DNA from: Cryptobacteroides sp963543835
Lineage (GTDB): Bacteria > Bacteroidota > Bacteroidia > Bacteroidales > UBA932
Assembly: GCA_963543835.1 (NCBI GenBank)
Contig: CAUUCY010000010.1
Location: 1 to 36,769, forward strand
Direction of reading: 5' to 3'
DNA: 36,769 bases
Below are positions 1-8,755 of the stretch, piece by piece (the stretch's first letter is position 1; each line of letters starts with the position of its first letter). Under the pieces are notes generated by a model that worked only from the letters and a program-made list of their open reading frames with translations, did no database searches and was not told the DNA's origin. Position numbers and translations under genes: made by a program.

Positions 1-322
1 TGGTGGAAGCTTTGTAATAAGCTTGACATCCGTTTGCAGGCGCTAAATCATCTTATCCCACATACCGGCGGACTCGGTTATGCCTGCGATGCCTTTACCC
101 TGTGCAGGAGAAGGATTTATTTCCTTGGATTTTTGCTAAAATCGGCAATTTATTTGTTTGGATTTTTTCGTTTTTGCGGGATTTATTTGTTTGAATTTTG
201 GGAAATTCGATTATGTGGACAAGGAGGACAATTCTGAAGTAAGGCATGTTGGTATTTGTCCGATGTATGCTATCGCCCAAATAGAGAAGCTGAAGCAAGA
301 GTTATTACAGAAGCGGACTTAG
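1..322 (+). other. Degenerate region with partial open frames
   Basis: No intact gene is recognisable here. From the window edge a frame stays open to a stop at 235-237. A second frame, open from about 140 to a stop at 320-322, ends in a protein-like stretch (residues such as CPMYAIAQIEKLKQELL) but has no plausible start. The two frames meet within a 33-bp tandem repeat. This may be the 3' end of a decayed gene disrupted by the repeat, or chance open reading. The rest of the gap, up to the start codon at 458, holds only a candidate promoter. Confidence 0.2.
115..213. repeat. Three-copy 33-bp imperfect tandem repeat
   Basis: Units begin at 115, 148 and 181, exactly 33 bp apart. Each starts with ATTTATTT and continues as a T-rich stretch; units 2 and 3 share ATTTATTTGTTTG. 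Being a multiple of three, the repeat keeps frame: on the minus strand it would read as an 11-residue repeat containing IQTNK or IQGNK. No intact gene uses it, so its role is unknown. Confidence 0.6.
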
Positions 323-378
323 TACAGGACGTTTGGCATTATTTCCCTTAATACTGCCATTTTTACGCAAGTTCTTAC

Positions 379-386
379 TATCTTTG
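379..386 (+). promoter_or_regulatory. Candidate Bacteroidota -7 element for obgE
   Basis: TATCTTTG matches the Bacteroidota consensus TAnnTTTG about 70 bases before the obgE start. No clear TTTG -33 element is seen at the expected distance, so this is a single-box match. Confidence 0.35.
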
Positions 387-457
387 GAAAACATTACCTG
401 AATGCGGGGAAGGATTGAGAATATTCAATTGAAGAAAACCCGTTTACGGCAAAGATT

Positions 458-1450
458 ATGGCAGACAGCAATTTTATAGATTATGTGCGCATATACTGCT
501 CTTCCGGGCACGGAGGAGCGGGGTCTATGCACCTTTACAGAGCGAAATATGTGGCGAAGGGAGGTCCGGACGGTGGAGACGGCGGGCGCGGAGGACATAT
601 AATACTCAGGGCGAACCCTCAGTTCTGGACCTTGATCCATCTTAAATACCGCAAGAATATAAAGGCGGAAGACGGAGGCAAGGGCGAGGGCGCTCTGCGT
701 CACGGCAAGAACGGGGCGGACATTATACTTGAAGTGCCTGTAGGGACTGTGGTGAAAAATGCCGAGACCGACGAGCTTCTGTTTGAACTTGTAGAGGCGG
801 GAGAGGAAAAAATTCTTTGCAAAGGAGGTCGCGGCGGGCTGGGAAACAATAATTTCAAGTCGGCGACACAACAGACTCCGCGCTATGCCCAACCCGGCGA
901 AGATGGAGAGGAAGGCATATTTACCCTTGAGTTGAAGCTACTTGCCGACGTGGGTCTTGTAGGCTTTCCTAACGCAGGAAAGAGCACTCTTCTTGCGACA
1001 ATTACTTCTGCAAAGCCTAAAATAGCAAATTACGCATTCACCACTCTCGAACCGAATCTCGGAATAGTCAGGTATTACGACGAGCAATCATTCGTGATGG
1101 CTGACATCCCGGGAATAATAGAGGGCGCGCATGAGGGAAAAGGCATAGGTCTGCGTTTCCTGAGGCATATCGAACGCAACTCCGTGCTGCTGTTCTTAGT
1201 CTCTGCCGAGGAGGAAGACATTGCCGCATCCTATAAAACCCTGCTCAATGAATTGAAGCAATACAATCCCGAACTGCTCGACAAACAGAGGGTATTGGCA
1301 ATCACAAAATGCGACCTTATCGACGAAAAGCGGAAGAAAGAGATAAAGCCTCATCTTCCGAAAAAAGTCCCGTGCTGCTTTATCTCCTCAATAAATCAAG
1401 AAGGACTCAAAGAATTAAAGGAGCAACTCTGGACTGCCCTGCATGAATAG
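458..1450 (+). CDS. obgE: Obg family GTPase (ribosome assembly)
   Basis: A 330-residue GTPase that in characterised bacteria binds the 50S subunit and links ribosome maturation to growth and stress state. The first ~158 residues form the glycine-rich Obg fold (for example GGPDGGDGGRGG). The G domain follows: P-loop GFPNAGKST at about 169-177, the TT of switch I in FTTLEPNLG, G3 in DIPGIIEGA, and G4 as TKCD. The C terminus stops soon after the G domain, so the variable OCT extension is absent, as in many Bacteroidota. The start at 458 gives the canonical N terminus (F-x-D). The next gene begins 8 bp inside its end, suggesting co-transcription with the PAP2 phosphatase. Confidence 0.97.
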   Translation: MADSNFIDYVRIYCSSGHGGAGSMHLYRAKYVAKGGPDGGDGGRGGHIILRANPQFWTLIHLKYRKNIKAEDGGKGEGALRHGKNGADIILEVPVGTVVKNAETDELLFELVEAGEEKILCKGGRGGLGNNNFKSATQQTPRYAQPGEDGEEGIFTLELKLLADVGLVGFPNAGKSTLLATITSAKPKIANYAFTTLEPNLGIVRYYDEQSFVMADIPGIIEGAHEGKGIGLRFLRHIERNSVLLFLVSAEEEDIAASYKTLLNELKQYNPELLDKQRVLAITKCDLIDEKRKKEIKPHLPKKVPCCFISSINQEGLKELKEQLWTALHE

Positions 1451-2057
1451 TATGAGCGAAATCCTGAAATATATCGAAGCGCTTGACAAGGACCTGACTC
1501 TTGCGATAAACAGCCTTGACTGCTCATTCACTGACCAGATATGGATACTTTTCAGTGACAAAAAGCTTTGGTTTCCCTTCTATCTGCTGGTTGCTGCCGC
1601 TTTGATATGGCGTTTAGGATGGAAAAGGGGACTGATAATGATTATTACAGCGGCGCTTTGCATCACCTGCGTGGACCAATTCGCCAATTTTATAAAGGAT
1701 AGCGTGGCGCGGCTTCGTCCCTGCAACGACGACTGGATGGTACTGAAAGGTCTTCATATACTAGAGGCTCCGCACCCGAAATATCCCTATGGCTTCTATT
1801 CGGCGCATGCAGGCAACGCCATGGCATTTGCCGTCCTGACTTTTCTTGCATTCAGAATGGAGAAGAAAAATGGCTACGTCATCCGTTACGGAGTCGCAGC
1901 CATCACTTGGGCTTTTCTGGTGGGCGTGAGCCGCATTTTCGTCGGAAAACATTTCCTCGGAGATGTTCTGGTCGGCTTTGCGCTGGGGGCTGCCGTTGCG
2001 GCAACACTCTTTCTGCTCGCGCGCTACGCTGTCCGGAAGCTTAAAATTTCTTCATGA
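1443..2057 (+). CDS. PAP2-family membrane phosphatase
   Basis: A 204-residue integral membrane protein of the type 2 phosphatidic acid phosphatase superfamily; members dephosphorylate lipid phosphates such as undecaprenyl pyrophosphate or phosphatidylglycerophosphate. Motif 1 is visible as KDSVARLRP (K-x6-RP), motif 2 as a YSAHAGN variant of PSGH, and motif 3 as SRIFVGKHFLGD (SR-x5-H-x3-D). Several hydrophobic segments surround them. It overlaps the obgE stop by 8 bp; an ATG at 1452 is an alternative start three codons in. Its 3' end overlaps the convergent adk gene by 17 bp with no terminator between them. The exact lipid substrate cannot be told from sequence. Confidence 0.88.
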   Translation: MNSMSEILKYIEALDKDLTLAINSLDCSFTDQIWILFSDKKLWFPFYLLVAAALIWRLGWKRGLIMIITAALCITCVDQFANFIKDSVARLRPCNDDWMVLKGLHILEAPHPKYPYGFYSAHAGNAMAFAVLTFLAFRMEKKNGYVIRYGVAAITWAFLVGVSRIFVGKHFLGDVLVGFALGAAVAATLFLLARYAVRKLKISS

Positions 2058-2613
2058 GATTGAAGATGCGTGAACGCACTTCTTCTATTGAGCCTACGCC
2101 GTCGATTTCATTATATTTTCCGGCTTTCTTGTAAAAGTCCACGAGAGGTTCTGTCTTGTCGTGGTAGGTCTTGATGCGGTTGTTTATGGTGTCTTCCTTG
2201 GCATCATCTGCGCGTCCCTCTATGGTGGCGCGGTGCTTGATACGCTCCATAATCATTGCATCGGGAATCATTATCGATACGACCGCGGTTACCTGCTCGC
2301 CTTTCCCTTTCAGCATTTTGTCGAGAGCCTCCGCCTGTGCAAGGGTGCGCGGGAAGCCGTCGAGAAGAAAACCGTCGACTCCTTTGACTGTCTCGAAAGT
2401 GGAAGCTATCATGGCTTCGACAACCTCATCCGGAACGAGCGAACCTGCATCGATGAGGGCTTTTGCCTTCAGACCGAGTTCTGTTCCAGCAGCAATTTCC
2501 GAACGCAGCAATTCTCCCGTTGAAATGTGTTTGAGCTTGAATTTTTCAACCATTGCGCTGGCCTGGGTGCCTTTACCTGCTCCCGGAGGCCCGAAAAGAA
2601 TGTAGTATTTCAT
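2041..2613 (-). CDS. adk: Adenylate kinase
   Basis: Catalyses ATP + AMP to 2 ADP in the cytoplasm. At 190 residues it is a short-LID adenylate kinase: the P-loop GPPGAGKGT lies at 8-16, the AMP-binding segment contains STGELLR, the FLLDGFPRT motif follows, and the LID is reduced (around RATIEGRADD) without a four-cysteine zinc site. The start codon at 2613 overlaps the hpt stop (TAATG), so translation is probably coupled. The gene converges on the PAP2 phosphatase. Confidence 0.97.
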   Translation of the reverse strand: MKYYILFGPPGAGKGTQASAMVEKFKLKHISTGELLRSEIAAGTELGLKAKALIDAGSLVPDEVVEAMIASTFETVKGVDGFLLDGFPRTLAQAEALDKMLKGKGEQVTAVVSIMIPDAMIMERIKHRATIEGRADDAKEDTINNRIKTYHDKTEPLVDFYKKAGKYNEIDGVGSIEEVRSRIFNLMKKF

Positions 2614-3155
2614 TATTCTATAACATAAATATCCTTGTAATTTCTCCCTAACTCATTGTAATCGAGTCCGAAACCTACGATAAAATCATTGGGAATCTCC
2701 TTTGCCACATAGTCGAGCTTCACATCTTTGCTGTACATCTCCGGTTTGAGCAGCATGCAGCATATCTTTACTGATTTTGCTCCCTGTTCTTTCATGAGCT
2801 TGCTGAGGTAGACTACGGTATTGCCTGTGTCTACTATATCTTCGCAGACTATCACTTCGCGTCCCGCTATGCTTTTTGTCAGGTTCATATCCGTTCTTAT
2901 CGTTCCGGTGCTGTTGGTGCCGCTGTAAGAACTCAGTTTGACGGATACCAATTCGCAGTCGAAGTCGAGTCTTTGCATAAGCTCCGAAGTGAACATCATT
3001 GCTCCGTTCAGCACGCAAACGATAATCGGAGGCTCCTTGCAGCCACGGAAGTCTCTGTTGATCTTCTCTGCGAGAGAGTCTATGTCTGCAATGATTTGCT
3101 CATAAGTCATGTAAGGCTTGAAGCTTTTGTCGTGGAGGGTGATTCTTTCTTTCAT
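2613..3155 (-). CDS. hpt: Hypoxanthine phosphoribosyltransferase
   Basis: A purine-salvage enzyme that joins hypoxanthine or guanine to PRPP to make IMP or GMP. The 180-residue protein shows the PRPP-binding loop VIVCEDIVDTGNT at about 101-113, a substrate loop near ILNGAMMF-like residues 47-55, and the flexible-loop region SYSGTNSTG. The hpt-adk order, with a 1-bp TAATG overlap, is common in Bacteroidota. The M3 peptidase gene ends 9 bp upstream of the start, so the two are probably on the same transcript. Confidence 0.96.
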   Translation of the reverse strand: MKERITLHDKSFKPYMTYEQIIADIDSLAEKINRDFRGCKEPPIIVCVLNGAMMFTSELMQRLDFDCELVSVKLSSYSGTNSTGTIRTDMNLTKSIAGREVIVCEDIVDTGNTVVYLSKLMKEQGAKSVKICCMLLKPEMYSKDVKLDYVAKEIPNDFIVGFGLDYNELGRNYKDIYVIE

Positions 3156-3164
3156 GGTATTTCT

Positions 3165-5258
3165 TTATTTTATGATTCCGAGCTTGCGGAGCAGGGCTTC
3201 AGGTTCGGGATCGTGACCGCGGAAATTGCGGTACAGTACAGCCTCGTCCATGGAGCTTCCCTTTGAGAGTATATTACGGCGGAAAGATTCTGCGAGCCCG
3301 CGATTGAATATGCCCTTTTCCTTGAATAAAGAGAAAGCGTCCGCTTCGAGCACTTCAGCCCACTTGTAGGAATAATATCCTGCGGAATAACCGCCGGAGA
3401 ATATGTGTGAAAAACTTGTGGAAATACAGGTCCCCTGAACCTGAGGAAGTACCTCAAGCTTTTTTAGTGTCGATTTTTCAAAAGAGACAGTCTTTTCGGC
3501 GGGTACGGAACTGCGATTATGCCAAGCCATGTCGAGTATACCGAACTGTAATTGGCGTATATGATAGTAAGCCGAGAGATAATTCTTGCTCTTTACTATT
3601 TTACCGACGAGTTCCGCGTCTATGGTTTCGCCCGTTTTGTAGTGTTTTGCGAAAGTGTTGAGATATTCGGGTTCATAGCCCCAGTTTTCCATTATCTGAG
3701 ACGGTAGTTCCACAAAATCGCGGGCAACGTTTGTGCCTGTCTGCGAACCGTAGCGTCCCTCCGCGAGCATTCCGTGCAGAGCGTGCCCGAACTCGTGCAG
3801 GAAGGTTGTCAGCTCATCGTGAGTGATGAGCGAAGGAGTTGTGGCGGTGGGTTTTGTGAAATTCGTGACTATGCTCACGAGCGGTCTCTGTTCCTTGCCG
3901 TCAAGATAACGCTGGCCGCGGAACTCCGTCATCCACGCTCCTCCTCTCTTGCTTTCGCGCGGGAAAAAGTCTGCATAGAAGAGCGCAACGTGCCTGCCGC
4001 TCTCGTCGGTGACTTCGTACACCTTCACATCCTTATGATATACTGGGATATCCTTTCTTTCTGTGAAATGCAGTCCATAGAGTTTTGTAGAAAGCCCGAG
4101 TACCGCGTCTATGCAGTTCTCGAGCCTGAAATAAGGTTTCAGTTCCTCATCGCTCAAGTTGTAGTTCGCGAGCTTGTATTTTTCCGACCAATAGCTGAAG
4201 TCCCAAGGCATGATTTCCTTGCCCTCAAACCCGTTTGCAAGAGCATAGCCGTTTATCTCCGCTACCTCTTGTTTCGCTACGGGCAGAGCCGGAAGCAAAA
4301 GCTTTTTGAGGAAGGCATTCACCGTCTCCGGAGTCTTTGCCATCCTGTTCTTCAGAGCATACTCGGCATAAGTTCCGTAGCCGAGTATATTGGCGATCTT
4401 TATTCTTGTCCCTACAATGTCCTTTACCAGCTCCGAGTTGTCAAATTCGCCTCCGAGTGCTTTTGAATTGTAGGCGCGGAACATTTTTTCACGCAATTCC
4501 CGGCGTGCGCTGTATTTCATGAAGGGAGCGTAGGAAGGGTAGGAGAGATCAAAAGTCCAGCCTTCTTGCCCTTTTGCCTTCGCGCTTTCAGCTCCCTGTT
4601 CCCTTAAAAACTCGGGTAGCCCTTCGAGCTCAAGAGTGTCGGTGAGATTGAGAGTGTATGCGTTTGTCGCAGCGAGCACGTTCTTTTTGTATTTGAGTTG
4701 CAAAAGGGAAAGCTGCTCCGAGAGCTCTCCGTAAGTTTTTTTGTCCTCTTCCGAAAGGTTTGCACCGTTGCGCTCGAAAGTTTCGTAAGTGTCTACGGTG
4801 AGTTTGTACTGGTCCGGCTCAAGACCGAGAGAGTCGCGTTTTTTGTAAACGGCTTTGATTTTCCTGAAAAGCCCTTCGTTGAGACTTATGTACATTTCAT
4901 ACTCATTGGCGAGAGGGGCTGCCTTCTCGGCTATCTGCTGGAGTTCGTCGGACGAATCTGCCTCAAGCAGATTGTAGAATATGCCTCCTATGTCCGCATA
5001 GCGTCTTCCCGCACTTTCCAGCGCGGCTATCGTATTGTTGAAATCCGGCTCGTCAGTACAATTTACTATGGCATCTATTTCAGCTTTGCCTTCTTTTACC
5101 GCCTCCTGCATTGCAGGGAAGTAATGTTCGGCTTTTATCTTGTTGAATTCCGGAGCCCCGAAAGGAGCTTTTGAGTCCCTCAACAGCGGATTCTCGTTAT
5201 TGTTGCATGCTGTCATCAGAAATAGCGCAGCACTTGCTGCAAATAAAATTTTCTTCAT
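3165..5258 (-). CDS. M3-family metallopeptidase (dipeptidyl carboxypeptidase-like), lipoprotein
   Basis: A 697-residue zinc metallopeptidase of family M3 (thimet oligopeptidase/Dcp type), which degrades short peptides. The zinc motif HEFGH is at about 488-492 inside FLHEFGHALHGM, followed by the expected downstream glutamate region DFVELPSQIMENW. The N terminus is a lipoprotein signal (MKKILFAASAALFLMTAC, lipidation at C18), placing it in the periplasm or at a membrane surface. The length fits the family. It lies 2 bp downstream of the diacylglycerol kinase-like gene and 9 bp upstream of hpt, consistent with one operon. Dcp-type peptidases remove C-terminal dipeptides; the precise specificity is inferred. 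Confidence 0.93.
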   Translation of the reverse strand: MKKILFAASAALFLMTACNNNENPLLRDSKAPFGAPEFNKIKAEHYFPAMQEAVKEGKAEIDAIVNCTDEPDFNNTIAALESAGRRYADIGGIFYNLLEADSSDELQQIAEKAAPLANEYEMYISLNEGLFRKIKAVYKKRDSLGLEPDQYKLTVDTYETFERNGANLSEEDKKTYGELSEQLSLLQLKYKKNVLAATNAYTLNLTDTLELEGLPEFLREQGAESAKAKGQEGWTFDLSYPSYAPFMKYSARRELREKMFRAYNSKALGGEFDNSELVKDIVGTRIKIANILGYGTYAEYALKNRMAKTPETVNAFLKKLLLPALPVAKQEVAEINGYALANGFEGKEIMPWDFSYWSEKYKLANYNLSDEELKPYFRLENCIDAVLGLSTKLYGLHFTERKDIPVYHKDVKVYEVTDESGRHVALFYADFFPRESKRGGAWMTEFRGQRYLDGKEQRPLVSIVTNFTKPTATTPSLITHDELTTFLHEFGHALHGMLAEGRYGSQTGTNVARDFVELPSQIMENWGYEPEYLNTFAKHYKTGETIDAELVGKIVKSKNYLSAYYHIRQLQFGILDMAWHNRSSVPAEKTVSFEKSTLKKLEVLPQVQGTCISTSFSHIFSGGYSAGYYSYKWAEVLEADAFSLFKEKGIFNRGLAESFRRNILSKGSSMDEAVLYRNFRGHDPEPEALLRKLGIIK

Positions 5259-5260
5259 GA

Positions 5261-6205
5261 TTATTTGACGGTTTTTACGGGAATCCTGAATTGTGCTCCG
5301 CTTATTTCGATTGTAAGCGGGAGATGTCCCTCTATTTCTCCGTCAACTTCCACAATATCTGTGGAAGCTGCATTGAGAGGCACTATGCTGACCTCACGGC
5401 AACGGAAGGATTTTATGCGTTTGGATTCTCCCATATTGCCCTTGAAAAGGCGTGGCATTTCACGTAAAATATTGAAAAGGGAAGTTTTTGGGACAATCAA
5501 TACATCCAGAAGACCGTCTCCTATAAGGGCTCCCGGGGTCTGGCGCATTCCTCCTCCGCTGTATTCCCCGTTACCGAAAGCTATGGAGTAGCATTCGCCG
5601 GAAAAGACCCTTTCGCCGTCGGCTATTACTTCAATATCGAGGGCTTTGAGGTGCAGGATGGTGTATAGCAGAGAGTTGATATATATACGCTTGCTGCGCA
5701 TCCCGCGCGATTTGAGGGAATTAACCCTTTCGCAGACGTGTGAATCGAAGCCCAGTCCCCCCACATTTGCCATTACGCAGCTGCCGTTGCTCGTGCGTAC
5801 TTTCACATAATCTTCCCGGTCCGTATGGGAGGAAGCTATCACCGCCACGGCTTTTCTCGTGTCATGCGGTATGCCTATTGCCTTTATCCAATCATTGCCC
5901 GAGCCTATGGGAATTACGGAAATGAAAAAAGCTTCAGCCGGTGCGATGCTCTCATCGACCGCTTTCCCTACGCCGCAGAACACTTCGTGGAGAGTGCCGT
6001 CTCCTCCTACTGCTATTATTTTTCTATACCCTTCGACTGCTGCCCTGTATGCCAGCTCTTTTGCGTGTCCTATCTTCTTGGTGAATACGGAAAGGTAGTC
6101 TATGCCCTTCTTTTTGAGTTCGTCTTGTGCCACCGACCACTCCGACATGGTCTTGCCGGAGCCGGAGTGAGGGTTTACGATAATATAACAGTCCGCTGCT
6201 GCCAT
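5261..6205 (-). CDS. Diacylglycerol/lipid kinase family protein
   Basis: A 314-residue member of the diacylglycerol kinase catalytic (DAGK_cat, YegS/DgkB-like) family, which phosphorylates lipids with ATP. Visible are the N-terminal INPxSG-like motif as VNPHSGSGK (10-18), the nucleotide-binding GGDGTLHEV at about 67-75, and IPIGSGNDW, the usual P-x-GTGND variant. The C-terminal beta-rich half is normal. It is the first gene of the leftward set with the M3 peptidase, hpt and adk. A TATATTTG element lies about 30 bases upstream of the start. The lipid substrate is not certain. Confidence 0.9.
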   Translation of the reverse strand: MAAADCYIIVNPHSGSGKTMSEWSVAQDELKKKGIDYLSVFTKKIGHAKELAYRAAVEGYRKIIAVGGDGTLHEVFCGVGKAVDESIAPAEAFFISVIPIGSGNDWIKAIGIPHDTRKAVAVIASSHTDREDYVKVRTSNGSCVMANVGGLGFDSHVCERVNSLKSRGMRSKRIYINSLLYTILHLKALDIEVIADGERVFSGECYSIAFGNGEYSGGGMRQTPGALIGDGLLDVLIVPKTSLFNILREMPRLFKGNMGESKRIKSFRCREVSIVPLNAASTDIVEVDGEIEGHLPLTIEISGAQFRIPVKTVK

Positions 6206-6233
6206 CTTATTATAGACTCTTTGAATAAAGGCA

Positions 6234-6241
6234 CAAATATA
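6234..6241 (-). promoter_or_regulatory. Candidate -7 element for the kinase-M3-hpt-adk operon
   Basis: On the minus strand TATATTTG fits TAnnTTTG and sits about 30 bases before the kinase start. No clear -33 TTTG is seen. Confidence 0.4.
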
Positions 6242-6343
6242 ACCAAAAAGAGTGAAAGTTTTTACCTTTTCGCAAGAGCTTTTATGTTTTAGGAAATAAT
6301 TGACGTTTACTTGGGCTAAATTGGCTGAAATTATCGGGAAGGT

Positions 6344-7930
6344 ATGAAAGTGTTGTTGATTTTGACTTTGCTTGAAAGCTGCATACTGTATTTGAGCGGA
6401 GCTTCTTCCATGGAGGAACTTTCAGAGGAACAGCTTGAGCATTATGAGTATTTTATTTCCCACCCTTTGGCTATAAATCGTGGGAATGCCCGTACTCTGG
6501 CTGCCTCAGGCTTGATGTCTTCCTATCAGGCGGCTTCGCTCGCGGATTATCGCAGCCGCTGCGGGGATGTGGTTTCCATTGCGGAGCTCGCTGCCGTGGA
6601 CGGCTTCGGAGAGGCTTATGCGAGGGCGTTGCAGCCTTTTATTTCGCTGGCGACCCGTCGCAGGCTCGGGGAGGGTGTGAAAGACAGTCTGCGTCTGCGC
6701 GGGGAGTGCCGCTTGCAGGGACGGGTCCGTAAAGAGGGGAGTGACGGGGGAATGAAACTTTTTGCGGAGAGCAGGGGAGGCATAAATGGAAACGCAGCGC
6801 TTGCCTTAGGCGGCAGGAATATGAGTTTTTGCTCTGCTCTGAATCTTGAACGGGTAAAGCTTGTCGTGGGGGATTTCAATATGCGTTTCGCCCAGGGGGC
6901 GGAGCTGTGGAGCGGCATGTCCCTGAGCGGGTATCCTACTCTTGCCGCTTTTATGCGTAAGCCTGTGGGGATCACGCCTTCGCGCTCTTATACCTCGTAT
7001 TTTAGAGGCTTCGGAGGCTCTTTTGAGTTCGGGAAATCCGCAGTTTCCGCCGCGCTTGCTTTCCCGGGTCTTGCAAAGAGAATGAGGGGCGTGCGCAGTG
7101 CTGATATAGACTGCATGCCTGTGCTGAATTATACTTTTTTCGGCGGAAATTTTCAGTGGGGGAGCACTGTGCGTGCTCTTTTCAAGCCCGACGGCGGGAT
7201 TTTGGAGGGAGCTGCCGGAGTTGACGGGAGCTTTTGTCTGGGGAAGTCCGATGTTTTCGGGGAAATGGTTTTGGGGAAGGATGCCGGCGTGGCATGGTGC
7301 TCGAAACTGATTGTCGGGGGCATGTATAATGTTGCGTACGGGAGGCGTCTGGGCGTAGTGCTTCGTGTGCTGCCCAAGGATTGCGGAGCGGCTTTCGGGC
7401 TGGAGTGGGGGGCTTGGGGTTTTGTGGCGGACGCTTCTTATAATCCTTCCCGGGGCACGCAGGCTTATAAGTCGCAGCTTTGCTGGGAGAGCGTGCCCGG
7501 CAGGGCGTGGCAGTTGCGTGCCCGCTGGCAGGAGCGTCTTCGCCCTGCCGACCTCTATCCTCTTAGAAGCGATTTGCGTATGGACGTTTCCTATTCGGGA
7601 GCTGTTTTGCGCGCGACCCTTAGGGCTAATGCCGTGCATTGCCGCGGCTTCGCCTGGCTCAGCTATCTTGAACTGGGTGCTGTGGGCACTGCGCTGAGCG
7701 CCTACGCCCGGGGCACGGTCTACAACGCCGGCAGCCGGGAGGATCGTATATATTGCTACCGACGTGAGCTGCCCGGCGGCTTCAGTGTTCCTGCCTACCA
7801 CGGCAAGGGCTTTGAACTTTCGATGATAGCCTCATATAAATTCTCACTGCCGCACTACAGACGCGCCTCTTTCCAGTTTCTTGCAAATTCCCGACCCGAA
7901 TGCAAGGCTCAAATCGTGGTGGTATTCTGA
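6344..7930 (+). CDS. Exported helix-hairpin-helix protein with beta-rich C-terminal region
   Basis: A 528-residue protein with a hydrophobic signal sequence (about residues 1-20), then a ComEA-like helix-hairpin-helix region at about 23-100 (ELSEEQLEHYEYFISHPLAI, followed by LAAVDGFGEAYARAL). The remaining ~400 residues alternate short polar and hydrophobic/aromatic strands with many glycines, as in outer-membrane beta-barrels; this is inference from composition. Similar HhH-plus-barrel proteins are known in Bacteroidota without a defined function. The gene is noticeably richer in G/C than its neighbours. The start at 6344 is preceded by a weak GGGAAGG sequence and gives a good signal peptide. 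Confidence 0.72.
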   Translation: MKVLLILTLLESCILYLSGASSMEELSEEQLEHYEYFISHPLAINRGNARTLAASGLMSSYQAASLADYRSRCGDVVSIAELAAVDGFGEAYARALQPFISLATRRRLGEGVKDSLRLRGECRLQGRVRKEGSDGGMKLFAESRGGINGNAALALGGRNMSFCSALNLERVKLVVGDFNMRFAQGAELWSGMSLSGYPTLAAFMRKPVGITPSRSYTSYFRGFGGSFEFGKSAVSAALAFPGLAKRMRGVRSADIDCMPVLNYTFFGGNFQWGSTVRALFKPDGGILEGAAGVDGSFCLGKSDVFGEMVLGKDAGVAWCSKLIVGGMYNVAYGRRLGVVLRVLPKDCGAAFGLEWGAWGFVADASYNPSRGTQAYKSQLCWESVPGRAWQLRARWQERLRPADLYPLRSDLRMDVSYSGAVLRATLRANAVHCRGFAWLSYLELGAVGTALSAYARGTVYNAGSREDRIYCYRRELPGGFSVPAYHGKGFELSMIASYKFSLPHYRRASFQFLANSRPECKAQIVVVF

Positions 7931-7941
7931 AAGAATTTTAT

Positions 7942-7949
7942 TAAATTTG
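7942..7949 (+). promoter_or_regulatory. Candidate -7 element for parA operon
   Basis: TAAATTTG fits TAnnTTTG and would start transcription about 23 bases before the parA ATG. It lies in the 48-bp gap after the HhH gene. No clear -33 box. Confidence 0.45.
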
Positions 7950-7978
7950 CATGTTGTAGACATATTTTTAACGCGAAA

Positions 7979-8749
7979 ATGGGCAAAATAATAGCGATAG
8001 CCAATCAGAAAGGTGGTGTGGGTAAAACCACTACTGCCATCAATCTTGCGGCCTCCCTTGCCGTTCTTGAGCAGAAAGTGCTCATAGTCGATGCCGATCC
8101 TCAGGCAAATACCACCTCGGGTTTGAACTTCTCCCCGAACAACAAGGATCACAGATCCCTCTATGAACTTATGTTGGGTGAAATAGCTGCGGAGGATGCT
8201 CTTATCCAGACGGAAATAGCCAATCTGCACCTTATTCCCTCCAATATAAATCTCGTGGGTGTGGAACTTGAAATGGTGGACAGACCCGAGCGGGAAAAGG
8301 TGCTCAAACATGCCTTCGCACCCATTCGCGACAATTACGACTATGTTATAATAGACTGCCCTCCCCAGCTCGGTATAATAACCGTAAACTCCCTGACGGC
8401 ATCGGACTCTGTAATGATACCCGTGCAGCCTGAATATTTCGCTCTTGAGGGGCTTGGAAAGCTGCTTCAGACAATAAGGATAGTGCAGAAGGGGGCGAAT
8501 CCGGAACTTGCCGTAGAGGGTTTTGTCGTCACTATGTTTGACGGCCGCACAACCCTGCACAGGCAGGTGCTTACAGAACTGAAAGAAAATTTCCGCGATA
8601 TGGTGTTTGAAACCATCATCCAGCGCAATATACGCTTGAGCGAGGCCCCTTCGCATGGCAAACCCATCATTCTTTACGATGTGATGAGTACGGGGTCCAC
8701 AAATTATCTTAATCTTGCAAAAGAGCTCCTCGAACACAATAAGAACTGA
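7979..8749 (+). CDS. parA: ParA-family chromosome partition ATPase
   Basis: A 256-residue Soj/ParA ATPase that moves ParB-bound origins along the nucleoid. The deviant Walker A KGGVGKTT is at 11-18, followed by DADPQAN at about 38-44 and the Walker B-like VIIDCPPQLG. There is no N-terminal HTH extension, so it is the small chromosomal type rather than the plasmid P1 type. parB follows after 6 bp. The parA-parB-DUF5683-lytic transglycosylase order is a conserved Bacteroidota arrangement. Confidence 0.95.
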   Translation: MGKIIAIANQKGGVGKTTTAINLAASLAVLEQKVLIVDADPQANTTSGLNFSPNNKDHRSLYELMLGEIAAEDALIQTEIANLHLIPSNINLVGVELEMVDRPEREKVLKHAFAPIRDNYDYVIIDCPPQLGIITVNSLTASDSVMIPVQPEYFALEGLGKLLQTIRIVQKGANPELAVEGFVVTMFDGRTTLHRQVLTELKENFRDMVFETIIQRNIRLSEAPSHGKPIILYDVMSTGSTNYLNLAKELLEHNKN

Positions 8750-8755
8750 TAGAAT

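Noticed and set aside
6806..7801. A 331-codon minus-strand frame
   Set aside because: It is antisense to the exported HhH gene in a G/C-rich stretch and shows no domain or signal sequence.
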